From positions 62,001 through 126,000 of the forward strand of contig CALKZY010000015.1 of assembly GCA_938002965.1 (NCBI GenBank): DNA of 64,000 bases, in the 5' to 3' direction. This document shows, one piece after another, positions 9,100 through 16,172 of the stretch. The position numbers and the translations under genes were made by a program. The notes beneath the pieces were generated by a model. That model was not told where the DNA came from. It searched no databases and saw only the letters and a program-made list of their open reading frames with translations. Origin of the DNA: an uncultured Acidimicrobiales bacterium. GTDB lineage: Bacteria > Actinomycetota > Acidimicrobiia > Acidimicrobiales > SZUA-35. Within the stretch, counting starts at the first letter, position 1; each line of letters begins with the position of its first letter.

Positions 9100-10599
9100 T
9101 CAGATACGCGGCTTAAGGTCAAGTAATTGCCGTAACCCACCCAATTCAACCAGCAACCGGATTCCCTGAAGGTAGGCGAACAGCCCCTCGTTGCACCATC
9201 GACGATCGTGAGCAAGCGCAGCAAGGGAACCGGCATCAGACGTTGAGTATGTCTCTATTGCTGCCGTTTCCCAGTTGCCGATGATCAGGTGGCCCCACTG
9301 TTCCCACCATGTCTCGTCATCAATGACGATGAGACACGGGACCTCAAACGTCCCGGACAGCAGATTTAGCCCGAAACCAGTACACCACACTGAGAACGAG
9401 TCAGGATTGGCCAGTAGGGCCGCCATAGCGTCGGGTCGGTGCTGGCTATGCATCGGTGCTGCTGTCCGGCGTGCAGCTTCCGAGAGCTGCTCAAGGTCCG
9501 CTCGGCCAAGCAGTTCCTCTTCCAGCTCTCGTAGCAATGTCATTCCAAGACGTGTCTGTCGAGCGGGTTCGCCTACCGGCTGATGCCAGCCCTTCGGAAT
9601 GGTCGAGATCTTGCCCGGGATGTCGATTACCTGCTTGCCTCTTACCTGGACCAGGAGGGCATAGTCGGAGGGACGCTCGTCAGTCTCCGGGCGTGCGATG
9701 GCGACCAGGGCAACAGGGCCACCCATGCAATGTCTTGATCCGACGTCGATCATCGACGCCGCATCCGGTAGCAGCGCCTCTCGAAGGGGCATTGGTGAGC
9801 CGGCAGGATGTACGCCCGCGACCTGGTCGATGAGTTCCTTCTCCATCAGCCCAGCGCGTAGGGCATAGTCAGCGAAGTCGGCTACAGCGAACGTTGTGCT
9901 CATTGCCCCACCGGCCACGTCTACTGACATCAGGCGATAGGTCGGGTTGTTGGTCAAGACCCGCCCGGCAACCTCCACATCAGCCAGGCGTCGCGTGGCA
10001 GCTTCCACTACATGATTCGACACTGCGCTGACGCTGCCGTTCGGCGCTTCGACCAGAGCGCTACGTTCACCATCGCTTCCGAGCGCCACCGCAGCGTTGT
10101 CCCATCCATCGGTAGTCAGAATCGTGGTCTGGATCGGCTTGCCGTCAACTACCGCCGAGTAGTAGCGGTACGGCTCTGGAGGCTTGCCGTAGTAGCCAGC
10201 GACAGCTTCCGCCAATTGATCACGGTCGATCGAGCCACGTGCGTACGCACTGGCGTGTTTGGCCGATGTCGACTCTCTCCCGATCTGGTCGGCGGCAGCA
10301 CACACCGATTGGTAGATCGATTCAAACGACTGGTCGGAATTGTCGGCCAGCCAGGAGACGAATTCAACCGACCGGAGTTCACGCTTCGATGGCGCATCGA
10401 CTTCGCCCAGTCCGATACCGAGGGCAGCGGCAAGGGCCGCTTCGTTTCTCGGCCGGATCTGTTGTGCTCCACGCTCCCACCTGGCAATTGTTCCGGTGTC
10501 GACGCCGACCGCCTCGGCAAGCATCTCCTGAGTGAGACCCCGTTCGCGCCGGAGCTGAGCTATCCGCTCGCCGTTCAGTGGTGGTGGAGTCGGGCTCAT
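9100..10599 (-). CDS. XRE-family HTH protein with degenerate Nudix-like motif, 499 aa
   Basis: Residues 12-66 are a clear XRE helix-turn-helix (RIAQLRRERGLTQEMLAEAVGVD). The long C-terminal part has an alpha/beta character. It contains IPKGWHQPVGE...LLRELEEELLG (335-365), which resembles a Nudix box: G343, then R357-E358-L359-E-E361-E362. The first conserved Glu of the box is Thr349 and the final Gly is displaced, so hydrolase activity is doubtful. pSAM2-type elements are known to carry Nudix and HTH genes that control replication and transfer, so a regulator of this element is the likeliest role. It reads leftward toward the ATPase, 39 bp away, and may control that cargo too. Confidence 0.75.
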   Translation of the reverse strand: MSPTPPPLNGERIAQLRRERGLTQEMLAEAVGVDTGTIARWERGAQQIRPRNEAALAAALGIGLGEVDAPSKRELRSVEFVSWLADNSDQSFESIYQSVCAAADQIGRESTSAKHASAYARGSIDRDQLAEAVAGYYGKPPEPYRYYSAVVDGKPIQTTILTTDGWDNAAVALGSDGERSALVEAPNGSVSAVSNHVVEAATRRLADVEVAGRVLTNNPTYRLMSVDVAGGAMSTTFAVADFADYALRAGLMEKELIDQVAGVHPAGSPMPLREALLPDAASMIDVGSRHCMGGPVALVAIARPETDERPSDYALLVQVRGKQVIDIPGKISTIPKGWHQPVGEPARQTRLGMTLLRELEEELLGRADLEQLSEAARRTAAPMHSQHRPDAMAALLANPDSFSVWCTGFGLNLLSGTFEVPCLIVIDDETWWEQWGHLIIGNWETAAIETYSTSDAGSLAALAHDRRWCNEGLFAYLQGIRLLVELGGLRQLLDLKPRI

Positions 10600-10728
10600 G
10601 GGGAACGCCTAGCAAACGCCGGAATACGCCTGGCAACGCCCTTCTGCACCTTGCTGCGGCTCATCAGACTTGATGGTGTGACTAAGGTTCATCGACCCAC
10701 CCGGCTATCTGCTCCCCACGCTCCGAGG

Positions 10729-11067
10729 TCATCGTCGACCGTTTTCATCCTTGTAGTAGCTCCATCGCTGACGGGCGGCGTCGGTGGAGATTCCCAGAGC
10801 ACTACCTATCTCCGTCCATGGAACCGGGGGGTTGCTCTGTCGGCTCTGGTCGATCAACTCGCCCGTCTTGTGGCGGGCTACGTCGATCATCTCGTTCCAG
10901 TAGCCCAGGGCCTCGCGAAGGTCATCGGCCTCAATGACGGCCTCGGCGTCCTGGTGGGCGCGGTCAGCTCCTTGACGGCCGGCGGCTGCCGCATCCTGAA
11001 CCCTCGCTTGGTAGTCAGACTTGGCCACGTCCTCAACATAGAGGAAACGTACCGCAGGATTCTTCAT
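10729..11067 (-). CDS. small DNA-binding protein, 112 aa
   Basis: The frame is open to 11319, but the upstream part is a shadow of the divergent DUF2637 gene. The ATG at 11067 lies inside a small inverted repeat and gives a sensible product. The N-terminal helices carry charged residues (DYQARVQDAAAAGRQGADRA). The C-terminus has a helix-turn-helix of the form VPWTEIGSALGISTDAARQRW (about residues 82-102), as in sigma-like or homeodomain-like HTH proteins. It probably regulates the divergent operon starting at 11121. No exact family is recognised. Confidence 0.65.
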   Translation of the reverse strand: MKNPAVRFLYVEDVAKSDYQARVQDAAAAGRQGADRAHQDAEAVIEADDLREALGYWNEMIDVARHKTGELIDQSRQSNPPVPWTEIGSALGISTDAARQRWSYYKDENGRR

Positions 11068-11090
11068 GGAGTATTTGACATGAAGTATTT
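11062..11090. promoter_or_regulatory. candidate operator between the divergent element operons
   Basis: This 54-bp divergent gap and the start codon of the leftward HTH gene hold an inverted repeat CTTCAT (11062-11067) / ATGAAG (11080-11085). They also hold a direct repeat AGTATTT (11070-11076 and 11084-11090, 14 bp apart). Its position between the regulator gene and the replication/transfer operon fits an operator, possibly autoregulated. Confidence 0.4.
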
Positions 11091-11120
11091 CTTCGCTACT
11101 GTTGATGTTGAGGTGCTGCC

Positions 11121-11714
11121 ATGAGTCACGACTCAAGATCCACATCCACAAGGAGCCATTTAACGGCCACGACGAAAGTGCGATTCGTTCTCGTCGCGGC
11201 ACTGCTCGTGTCCGTAGCGGCAAACATGCTGGCGGCCGAACCGACAGTGGTTGGCAGAGCGGTCGCTGCCTGGCCGCCGATTGCATTGCTTCTTCTCGTC
11301 GATGTTCTTGGGCGTACACCTCGGTCTTCAGGGTGGCTTGGCCGGCTCGTTGCTCTCGCTACGGCCAGCGTTGCCGGAGTAGCTGCAGTGGCGTCGTTTT
11401 GGCATATGCGAGCAGTGGCGTTGTCAGCCGGGGAGTCCGAGCTGGTGGCGGTGTTGTTCCCGCTGACGGTTGACGGCCTGGCGGTCGTGTGTTCGGCGGC
11501 GTTGGTGGAGCTGAGTCGTTCTGATCGGCCTGCAGCCCAAGTACCGGACTTGTCGGTGATGAGTGTTGAGAGCCCGGGGTTGGTCGACTCCACGGTTCCG
11601 ATTTCGGGTTCTCAACGGTCGTTGCCGACTTCTACTCCTGCGCTTGTTGGAGGCGGACTAGCACCGGCCTTGCAGATGAAACAACCAACAAAAGAAAGAG
11701 AGATTGAACAATGA
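11121..11714 (+). CDS. DUF2637-like membrane protein, 197 aa
   Basis: The start at ATG 11121 opens the long rightward operon. Three or four hydrophobic segments (about residues 20-40, 48-65, 74-92 and 100-125) include VSVAANMLAAEP and VAAWPPIALLLLVDVL. This is the pattern of the DUF2637 proteins found on actinobacterial plasmids and integrative elements. The C-terminal 70 residues are hydrophilic and Ser/Pro-rich, probably cytoplasmic. The role is unknown. The family often sits at the head of spread/transfer operons. It ends in an ATGA overlap with the next gene. Confidence 0.7.
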   Translation: MSHDSRSTSTRSHLTATTKVRFVLVAALLVSVAANMLAAEPTVVGRAVAAWPPIALLLLVDVLGRTPRSSGWLGRLVALATASVAGVAAVASFWHMRAVALSAGESELVAVLFPLTVDGLAVVCSAALVELSRSDRPAAQVPDLSVMSVESPGLVDSTVPISGSQRSLPTSTPALVGGGLAPALQMKQPTKEREIEQ

Positions 11715-12067
11715 ACACGTTCCCAATTGACCCGGTGTGGTTCTCGGCCTCGATAGCGGCTGTCTTGCCGGTCGCTCCCTCGCTGGACTACCGCACGCAG
11801 GAACAGCGCCTGTCGCCTGACGGAGTTCCGCAGTGGACCATGTCTGTGCTGTTGGCCCCTGAGGATCAGCAGAACGCCCTGGTGGAGATCTCGATTGCCT
11901 CCCCGACCCAGCCTGCCTACATCGAAGGTGTCGTTCCTCGATTCGACGGACTTCGTGCTCGGTTCTGGCAGTCCAATCGCAACGGTCGCCAGTCGGCTGG
12001 GCTGATGGTCACTGCGGACGCTGTGCACTTCGATTCCGGTCGGGCAGCTGAGCCCGTCGCCGCCTAA
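11711..12067 (+). CDS. element protein of unknown function, 118 aa
   Basis: This gene overlaps the DUF2637 gene by ATGA and has a purine-rich ribosome site (aaagaaagagag). The 118-residue product is soluble, with a beta-rich pattern (WTMSVLLAPEDQQNALVEI). It has no recognisable motif, signal or membrane segment. Genes of similar size and place exist in other AICEs, but I cannot name this one. Confidence 0.6.
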   Translation: MNTFPIDPVWFSASIAAVLPVAPSLDYRTQEQRLSPDGVPQWTMSVLLAPEDQQNALVEISIASPTQPAYIEGVVPRFDGLRARFWQSNRNGRQSAGLMVTADAVHFDSGRAAEPVAA

Positions 12068-12075
12068 GGGCCAGC

Positions 12076-12240
12076 ATGAATCCGGCTCAGGAGCGTGGCC
12101 ACCGAATTGAGATGGAGAAGTTGGCCAACTCATCGGCGATCGTTCGGGCTGAACGGTCTGGGGACTTCGCCCTGGCCGAGTTGTTGATGGACCGAAACGT
12201 CGAGCTTGAGATGGAGCTGTTGTCCCTTGATGCCTCCTGA
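12076..12240 (+). CDS. tiny element protein, 54 aa
   Basis: The ATG at 12076 follows the preceding stop by 8 bp. The 54-residue product is mostly charged helix (RIEMEKLANSSAIVRAERSG and LMDRNVELEMELL). Its end overlaps the next tiny gene by 11 bp. Support comes from operon packing and codon pattern, and no function can be assigned. Confidence 0.5.
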   Translation: MNPAQERGHRIEMEKLANSSAIVRAERSGDFALAELLMDRNVELEMELLSLDAS

Positions 12241-12364
12241 CGACGAACTCGACCTGATCACCGACGTGTTCGCTCATGAACTTGCCGGTAACCCCGACGC
12301 CGCTATCCCGCTTGTTGACCGGTTGGCGGCGTCGAGATTGGAGGCCATCACGAATTCTTCCTGA
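12230..12364 (+). CDS. tiny acidic element protein, 44 aa
   Basis: This 44-codon frame starts at ATG 12230, inside the end of the previous gene, and ends at 12364. The product is acidic at its N-terminus (MPPDDELDLITDVF) and continues as a helix (IPLVDRLAASRLEAIT). It is kept as probable because it fills the operon in the expected strand, with high G or C at third positions. Function unknown. Confidence 0.4.
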   Translation: MPPDDELDLITDVFAHELAGNPDAAIPLVDRLAASRLEAITNSS

Positions 12365-12399
12365 CCTGTTTGTTCACCTATCGGCCGGGGCATGACGCC

Positions 12400-12418
12400 C
12401 ACCCACTCGTTGTGGGTG
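12400..12418. other. hairpin in the 121-bp operon gap
   Basis: CACCCAC, a five-base loop, then GTGGGTG form a perfect 7-bp stem in the only sizeable gap of the first half of the transfer operon. There is no T-run after it, so it is more likely an RNA processing or attenuation structure, or a replication/transfer site, than a simple terminator. Confidence 0.35.
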
Positions 12419-12485
12419 TCGGGGTTCGTTACCCCTTCCGGCCACAACATCGAACCTCAATCCGACTGAATGGAAGGAGCCCTTG

Positions 12486-12611
12486 GTGGCTGAGAAAGAC
12501 GCAATCACTGCAATGTTGGACGGAGCCGGCGATCTGGTGACCGGTTTGTTCGACGACCTGTGGACCGGGTTTACCGACCTGCTCCCAGATCCTGGCGATG
12601 ATGTCCTGTGA
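12486..12611 (+). CDS. tiny element protein, 41 aa
   Basis: GTG 12486 is preceded by a strong ribosome site (ggaaggag). The 41-residue product (VAEKDAITAMLDGAGDLVTG...) is an acidic amphipathic helix followed by DLWTGFTDLLPDPGDD. Its stop overlaps the next start (GTGA). The strong ribosome site and overlap support translation. No function can be given. Confidence 0.5.
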   Translation: MAEKDAITAMLDGAGDLVTGLFDDLWTGFTDLLPDPGDDVL

Positions 12612-12883
12612 GCCGGGGTATACACGTTGTCGTTTCGGTGGCCACGCTGCACGCCTTCTCTGCTGCGGTTGATCCCTCAGCTCAAGGTGTGAAGTCATGC
12701 GACGACCTGCTGCGAGCTATCGAGGCTGTCAAGGCGACTGATCCTGATGCTCACCGCAGCTGGCCTGGAATCAATCCGCTGACCAAGGCCCTTCAAATCC
12801 AACGAGATCGGGTGCGGTGGTCCCGCTCCGGCCATGTGACCGGCCAGTTGGATCTTGCCGGCTGTGAGGTGGAGATCCGATGA
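12608..12883 (+). CDS. element protein of unknown function, 91 aa
   Basis: The start is GTG 12608, in a GTGA overlap with the previous gene, and the end overlaps the FtsK-like gene by ATGA. The 91-residue soluble product has a helical centre (SCDDLLRAIEAVKATDPD) and a basic segment (ALQIQRDRVRWSRSG). Translational coupling to the transfer ATPase suggests a role in transfer or its control, but this rests on context only. Confidence 0.55.
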   Translation: MSRGIHVVVSVATLHAFSAAVDPSAQGVKSCDDLLRAIEAVKATDPDAHRSWPGINPLTKALQIQRDRVRWSRSGHVTGQLDLAGCEVEIR

Positions 12884-14139
12884 CAGCCGCCTTCGACATT
12901 GCTCCCACTCGTTCGTGGTTCTTCGACCGAGGTGATGAGTTAGACCCGGCGACCCGTCCGCCAGTTGACCGGGTCGGTGGTGATGCTCGGGTGTGGTCTG
13001 AATGGCCGGAGTTCTGTCAAGACGTGGGCTTGTCGGTTCCAACGACGATGAACACCCGCTGGACCCCTCGTCTTGTCGATTGGTCCCGCACCTCGGACGG
13101 GTTTGAGATCTTCGAAGTCGAAATGACCGGGCGCCTATCTGACTTTGGCGACCTGCTGGGAGACGTGTTGCTGTCGTGCCGTCACGCCGCCACTGTCACC
13201 ACGATGACGGTTCGGCCCGGGGTTGTGCGGGCGGTATTGAACCACACCGAACTACCTCTGGCACTGCCGTTTGACGCCGGGTTGATTCCGGATTCCCCCG
13301 ATGAGTTCTATCTCGGCTCCACCGGTTTCGGGTCGGACCTGATCTGGGATACCCGGGACAAGTACCACGGCCTAATCGTCGGTGAATCGGGCTCGGGTAA
13401 GACCGAGGCGGCTGCCCTGGTCCTACTCCAAGCCCACTTGAAGGGCTGGAAGTTGATCATTCTCACCCCTACTACTGATGATCCGGCGTTCCAGTTGTTC
13501 GCCGATGCCGGTCACACGCTCATAGCCGGCGCTGAACCCAGTCATCTTGCCTCTGCTCGTCGAGCCATCGAGTCCGAGTTGGCTGATGTGCCCCACCGTG
13601 AAGCCGTCAAAGCGGCTGCCGGCGACGACTGGTTCCAAGGCCAACCCGTCCTGCTGGTGGTAGATGAGTCCGGCGATTTCCTCGAGGACCGCAAACACGA
13701 CACAACCCGGGTGCGGGAGGACAAAGCGGTGATCCGGTCCGGGGTCGATTTGCGAGCGAGGCGTGGCCGCAAGATCCGTCATCACCTCCTGGTCCTGACC
13801 CAGGAGCCATACGCCCACAACTTCGGCACGCCGGAGACGTTGCGCCAGCTTTCGTTTCGTTTGGCGGTCACGAAACTTGATCGGGTGTTTCAGCCGGTGA
13901 TCTTTCAACCGGCCGGCGACAAGTTGGACTCAAACGTCCCCCGAATCTTGTCCGATCCGCTCACACCTAAAGGGCGTGGTATCGCCCGCGGGTTCAAGAC
14001 CGGCACCGGCCCGTCACCTATAACTGCTGCTGAGATTCCGGTGCAGGTGGCCTGGTGCCCCAAAGAACAACGCGCTGCCCTCATCGGCGGCCGCCCCTCC
14101 CCTGCTCCGACTCCGATCGGTTTGGAGGTAGCGGCGTGA
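12880..14139 (+). CDS. FtsK/SpoIIIE-like DNA transfer ATPase (Tra)
   Basis: The 419-residue protein has Walker A GESGSGKT (168-175) and a Walker B strand ending VLLVVDESGDF (about 253-263). An arginine-rich downstream part (SGVDLRARRGRKIRHHLLV) precedes the conserved T-Q-E of the FtsK core. Proteins of this type (TraSA of pSAM2, TraB of Streptomyces plasmids) form a hexameric motor that moves double-stranded DNA between mycelial cells. It is shorter than chromosomal FtsK and has no N-terminal membrane domain, and the membrane protein just downstream may serve that purpose. Ribosome site ggtggag. ATGA/GTGA overlaps on both sides. Confidence 0.88.
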   Translation: MTAAFDIAPTRSWFFDRGDELDPATRPPVDRVGGDARVWSEWPEFCQDVGLSVPTTMNTRWTPRLVDWSRTSDGFEIFEVEMTGRLSDFGDLLGDVLLSCRHAATVTTMTVRPGVVRAVLNHTELPLALPFDAGLIPDSPDEFYLGSTGFGSDLIWDTRDKYHGLIVGESGSGKTEAAALVLLQAHLKGWKLIILTPTTDDPAFQLFADAGHTLIAGAEPSHLASARRAIESELADVPHREAVKAAAGDDWFQGQPVLLVVDESGDFLEDRKHDTTRVREDKAVIRSGVDLRARRGRKIRHHLLVLTQEPYAHNFGTPETLRQLSFRLAVTKLDRVFQPVIFQPAGDKLDSNVPRILSDPLTPKGRGIARGFKTGTGPSPITAAEIPVQVAWCPKEQRAALIGGRPSPAPTPIGLEVAA

Positions 14140-14987
14140 GCTATCTCGGTGTGGGGTTCAAAGCGCGCCCGGCGTTCCTTCCTCTACAGGGAACTCCAGC
14201 AGCCAAGGTCGGCATCGGTGTGCGCTGGTTGTTTTGGCTTGCCCGGGGCTGGCTACCAACAACCGTCGCCCTGACCATCATGACCGCCGTTGTGGTGACC
14301 GTCGCTCAGCCAATCGTGTTGGTCGGGTCATTCATCACCGGGCTGGCCGCTGTTCCAAAGGCAACCCGGTGGGCGTCGCCACTTGTTGGTGCTTTCACGA
14401 TTCTGGCAGCGTTGTGGTGGACGTGGACCGGCCTCGACCTGACGGGCCAGCTGGCTGCGATTGGTTTGGTGTTGGTTTGGCCAATTGACGCTCTGGTTGG
14501 TATGCGTGCCGGCCACTATCGGGTGTGCCGGTTGTGGTCGGAGTTTCGGCGTGGGTTCCCGGTGCGGTTTTCGATCATGGCGGCAAAATCCAACAAGATC
14601 CAAGGCCCCTTGGATGGTGAGCAGCAGCTTCCCGTTGGTGGCCGCCCGATCCTTGACCATCCTGCGCTCGATCATCAGGCCGTGTTCGACGGCGACACGG
14701 TGTGGTGCCGCTGTACCGTCTCGCCCGGTCGTCGACACGAAGCCCTGCGAGAAGTCCTGGCCGAACTGGCTGCATCGTTTGTGCACGTGCAACGAATCGA
14801 CCTCGTAGTAGCAAACGACCAGCAATCATTCGGCCACCTCGTAGTTCGCTTCGGGCCACCACTGCTTTCGGCCGACTGCCCGCAACCTACTGGTGGCCGG
14901 CTACGCCGCCTGGCCTACATCGCCCCGGCCTATGTCGGGATTGGGGCCGGTGTCGCGCTCGCTACCTGGATCTTCACCACCACCTGA
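14136..14987 (+). CDS. membrane protein of the transfer operon, 283 aa
   Basis: I chose GTG 14136, which overlaps the stop of the FtsK-like gene, over upstream in-frame starts that would run deep into it. The N-terminal half has two to four membrane segments (around residues 28-60, 72-105 and 110-130). A soluble domain of about 120 residues follows, ending in ...VGIGAGVALATWIF, a last membrane segment. It may anchor or partner the Tra ATPase as Spd-type proteins do. No named family is recognised. Confidence 0.65.
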   Translation: MSYLGVGFKARPAFLPLQGTPAAKVGIGVRWLFWLARGWLPTTVALTIMTAVVVTVAQPIVLVGSFITGLAAVPKATRWASPLVGAFTILAALWWTWTGLDLTGQLAAIGLVLVWPIDALVGMRAGHYRVCRLWSEFRRGFPVRFSIMAAKSNKIQGPLDGEQQLPVGGRPILDHPALDHQAVFDGDTVWCRCTVSPGRRHEALREVLAELAASFVHVQRIDLVVANDQQSFGHLVVRFGPPLLSADCPQPTGGRLRRLAYIAPAYVGIGAGVALATWIFTTT

Positions 14988-14998
14988 AAGGACTAGCT

Positions 14999-15142
14999 AT
15001 GTCTTTGCCCGATTTTCCTGTCCATGTTGACCAGCTTGAAGTGTTCACCGTGATCGACCCTGGTGACACGCCGCTGGATCAACAACTGAACGTCTTCCGG
15101 GTTCTCGACCCAATCGACCAACCGAGAGGGAGCCGGCCGTGA
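14999..15142 (+). CDS. tiny element protein, 47 aa
   Basis: ATG 14999 has an aaaggac ribosome site 11 bases after the previous stop. The 47-residue product (MSLPDFPVHVDQLEVFTVID...) contains a repeated pattern, EVFTVIDPGD and NVFRVLDPID, hinting at two copies of a short strand-turn unit. Function unknown. Confidence 0.5.
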   Translation: MSLPDFPVHVDQLEVFTVIDPGDTPLDQQLNVFRVLDPIDQPRGSRP

Positions 15143-15317
15143 GCGAACTCGACTACGTGTCGGGAATCGACCAGCGCTGCTGGACGCCCCAACAGCAGTA
15201 GAGCCCGAACCCTTAACTCGAGGCCGTGTCACTGGTACTGACACCGCTCGACGGGAACAGGCCCTACTACAAGCAATCAATTCGCAGATGAAACAAGAAA
15301 GCGAGCAACTGCTATGA
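15139..15317 (+). pseudogene. tiny element gene, apparently frameshifted
   Basis: GTG 15139 (GTGA overlap) opens a frame that stops after 20 codons at 15199. From about 15174 the next frame continues as ALLDAPTAVEPEPLTRG...ARREQALLQAINSQMKQ and ends at 15317, with ATGA overlap to the next gene but no start codon of its own. One lost base near 15174 joins the two into a normal peptide of about 59 residues. It is a mutated gene, a sequencing error or a programmed shift. Confidence 0.4.
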
Positions 15318-15724
15318 CCGACACTACCACCACCCGGCTACGGGTTCGCCAGTGGCAAGACCCGGCCCCACCCGACGACCAAGCTGACGCCCTGGAGTGG
15401 GAACACGCCAACGGTTTGCCAACAACCGGCGATGCGTCCGCCGACGTTGTCACTCTTGGGCGAATCACTGATCACGACACAGCGCCGGCTTGCGCCCCGT
15501 CTGCGGTCGGACCTTCTCCTCGTAGGCCTGCAGCTGCTGCTCGGCTCCGTTCAACGGTTGGCTGGTCAGTCGCTCTGGCCCTGGTCGCTCAATGCACAGT
15601 TAGTTTAGCGATTTGGACCGGCCGAGCTGACAATCCGCTCACGTTGGTGCTTTCGGCGTCGTTAGCAGTCTGTTGCGTTCTGCTGGTGTCTGCGGAGTAT
15701 CTGACGAGGCGACAAGCCCGCTAG
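15314..15724 (+). CDS. Spd-like membrane protein, 136 aa
   Basis: ATG 15314 overlaps the end of the previous frame. The first 80 residues are hydrophilic (MTDTTTTRLRVRQW...). They are followed by two membrane helices, about 83-100 and 108-126, and a basic tail (YLTRRQAR). The size, topology and place between tra and rep resemble the spread (Spd) proteins of Streptomyces plasmids, which are needed for intramycelial movement. That assignment is by context, not by sequence. Confidence 0.6.
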   Translation: MTDTTTTRLRVRQWQDPAPPDDQADALEWEHANGLPTTGDASADVVTLGRITDHDTAPACAPSAVGPSPRRPAAAARLRSTVGWSVALALVAQCTVSLAIWTGRADNPLTLVLSASLAVCCVLLVSAEYLTRRQAR

Positions 15725-15811
15725 CCCCACTGCACGCCGGGACGAGCGGCCAGCGAGGACCGATCCCCCGACTCACTCACGGCCCTCGGGTCGCCCAACC
15801 CCGATTGGTTT

Positions 15812-15832
15812 CACCGGCCGGACAGGCCGGTG
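15812..15832. other. 8-bp perfect hairpin upstream of rep, candidate replication origin structure or terminator
   Basis: CACCGGCC-ggaca-GGCCGGTG is a perfect GC-rich stem-loop in the 190-bp non-coding gap (15725-15914) before the rep cluster, the largest gap of the rightward operon. No T-run follows. Rolling-circle origins often present the nick site in such a stem near rep, so a double-strand origin is possible. A transcription terminator is the alternative. Confidence 0.4.
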
Positions 15833-15914
15833 TCCCAGCCCTTGCACGACACAGCGTCCGTTGCCGTACCCGGCCGAACGTTCACCACTAGACCGCACGA
15901 GAGGAACCCACACC

Positions 15915-16172
15915 GTGGTCACCGCTTACACCCTTGAGCCACTACGCGGCTCGACACACTCGATCTCGATCGACGCTTGCACGTTTTCGCCACTCCCCGA
16001 CTCAGACCATGGCGACCGGCCAGACACCCGGCAGACGCGAGGCCTCGTTGACGGAATAGAGACCGGCATACCGACGAGGCGTTGGCGTCACGACACGCGT
16101 CGCTGCACCCGTTCCGCAACCACCGGGATGGCTCACGCGACGGCTACGGCACGAGCAAGGACTCGGCCATGA
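15915..16172 (+). CDS. small basic protein coupled to rep, 85 aa
   Basis: GTG 15915 follows a gagagg site, and the stop overlaps the ATG of rep (ATGA). The 85-residue product starts VVTAYTLEPLRG, has a short acidic middle, and ends in an Arg/Thr-rich tail (RRWRHDTRRCTRSATTG). Part of it may be a translational leader for rep. No family is recognised. Confidence 0.45.
   Translation: MVTAYTLEPLRGSTHSISIDACTFSPLPDSDHGDRPDTRQTRGLVDGIETGIPTRRWRHDTRRCTRSATTGMAHATATARARTRP

Noticed and set aside
10012..11124. Forward frame of 370 codons opposite the HTH regulator genes
   Set aside because: It is antisense to two HTH genes with recognisable domains, and its own product shows no family pattern.
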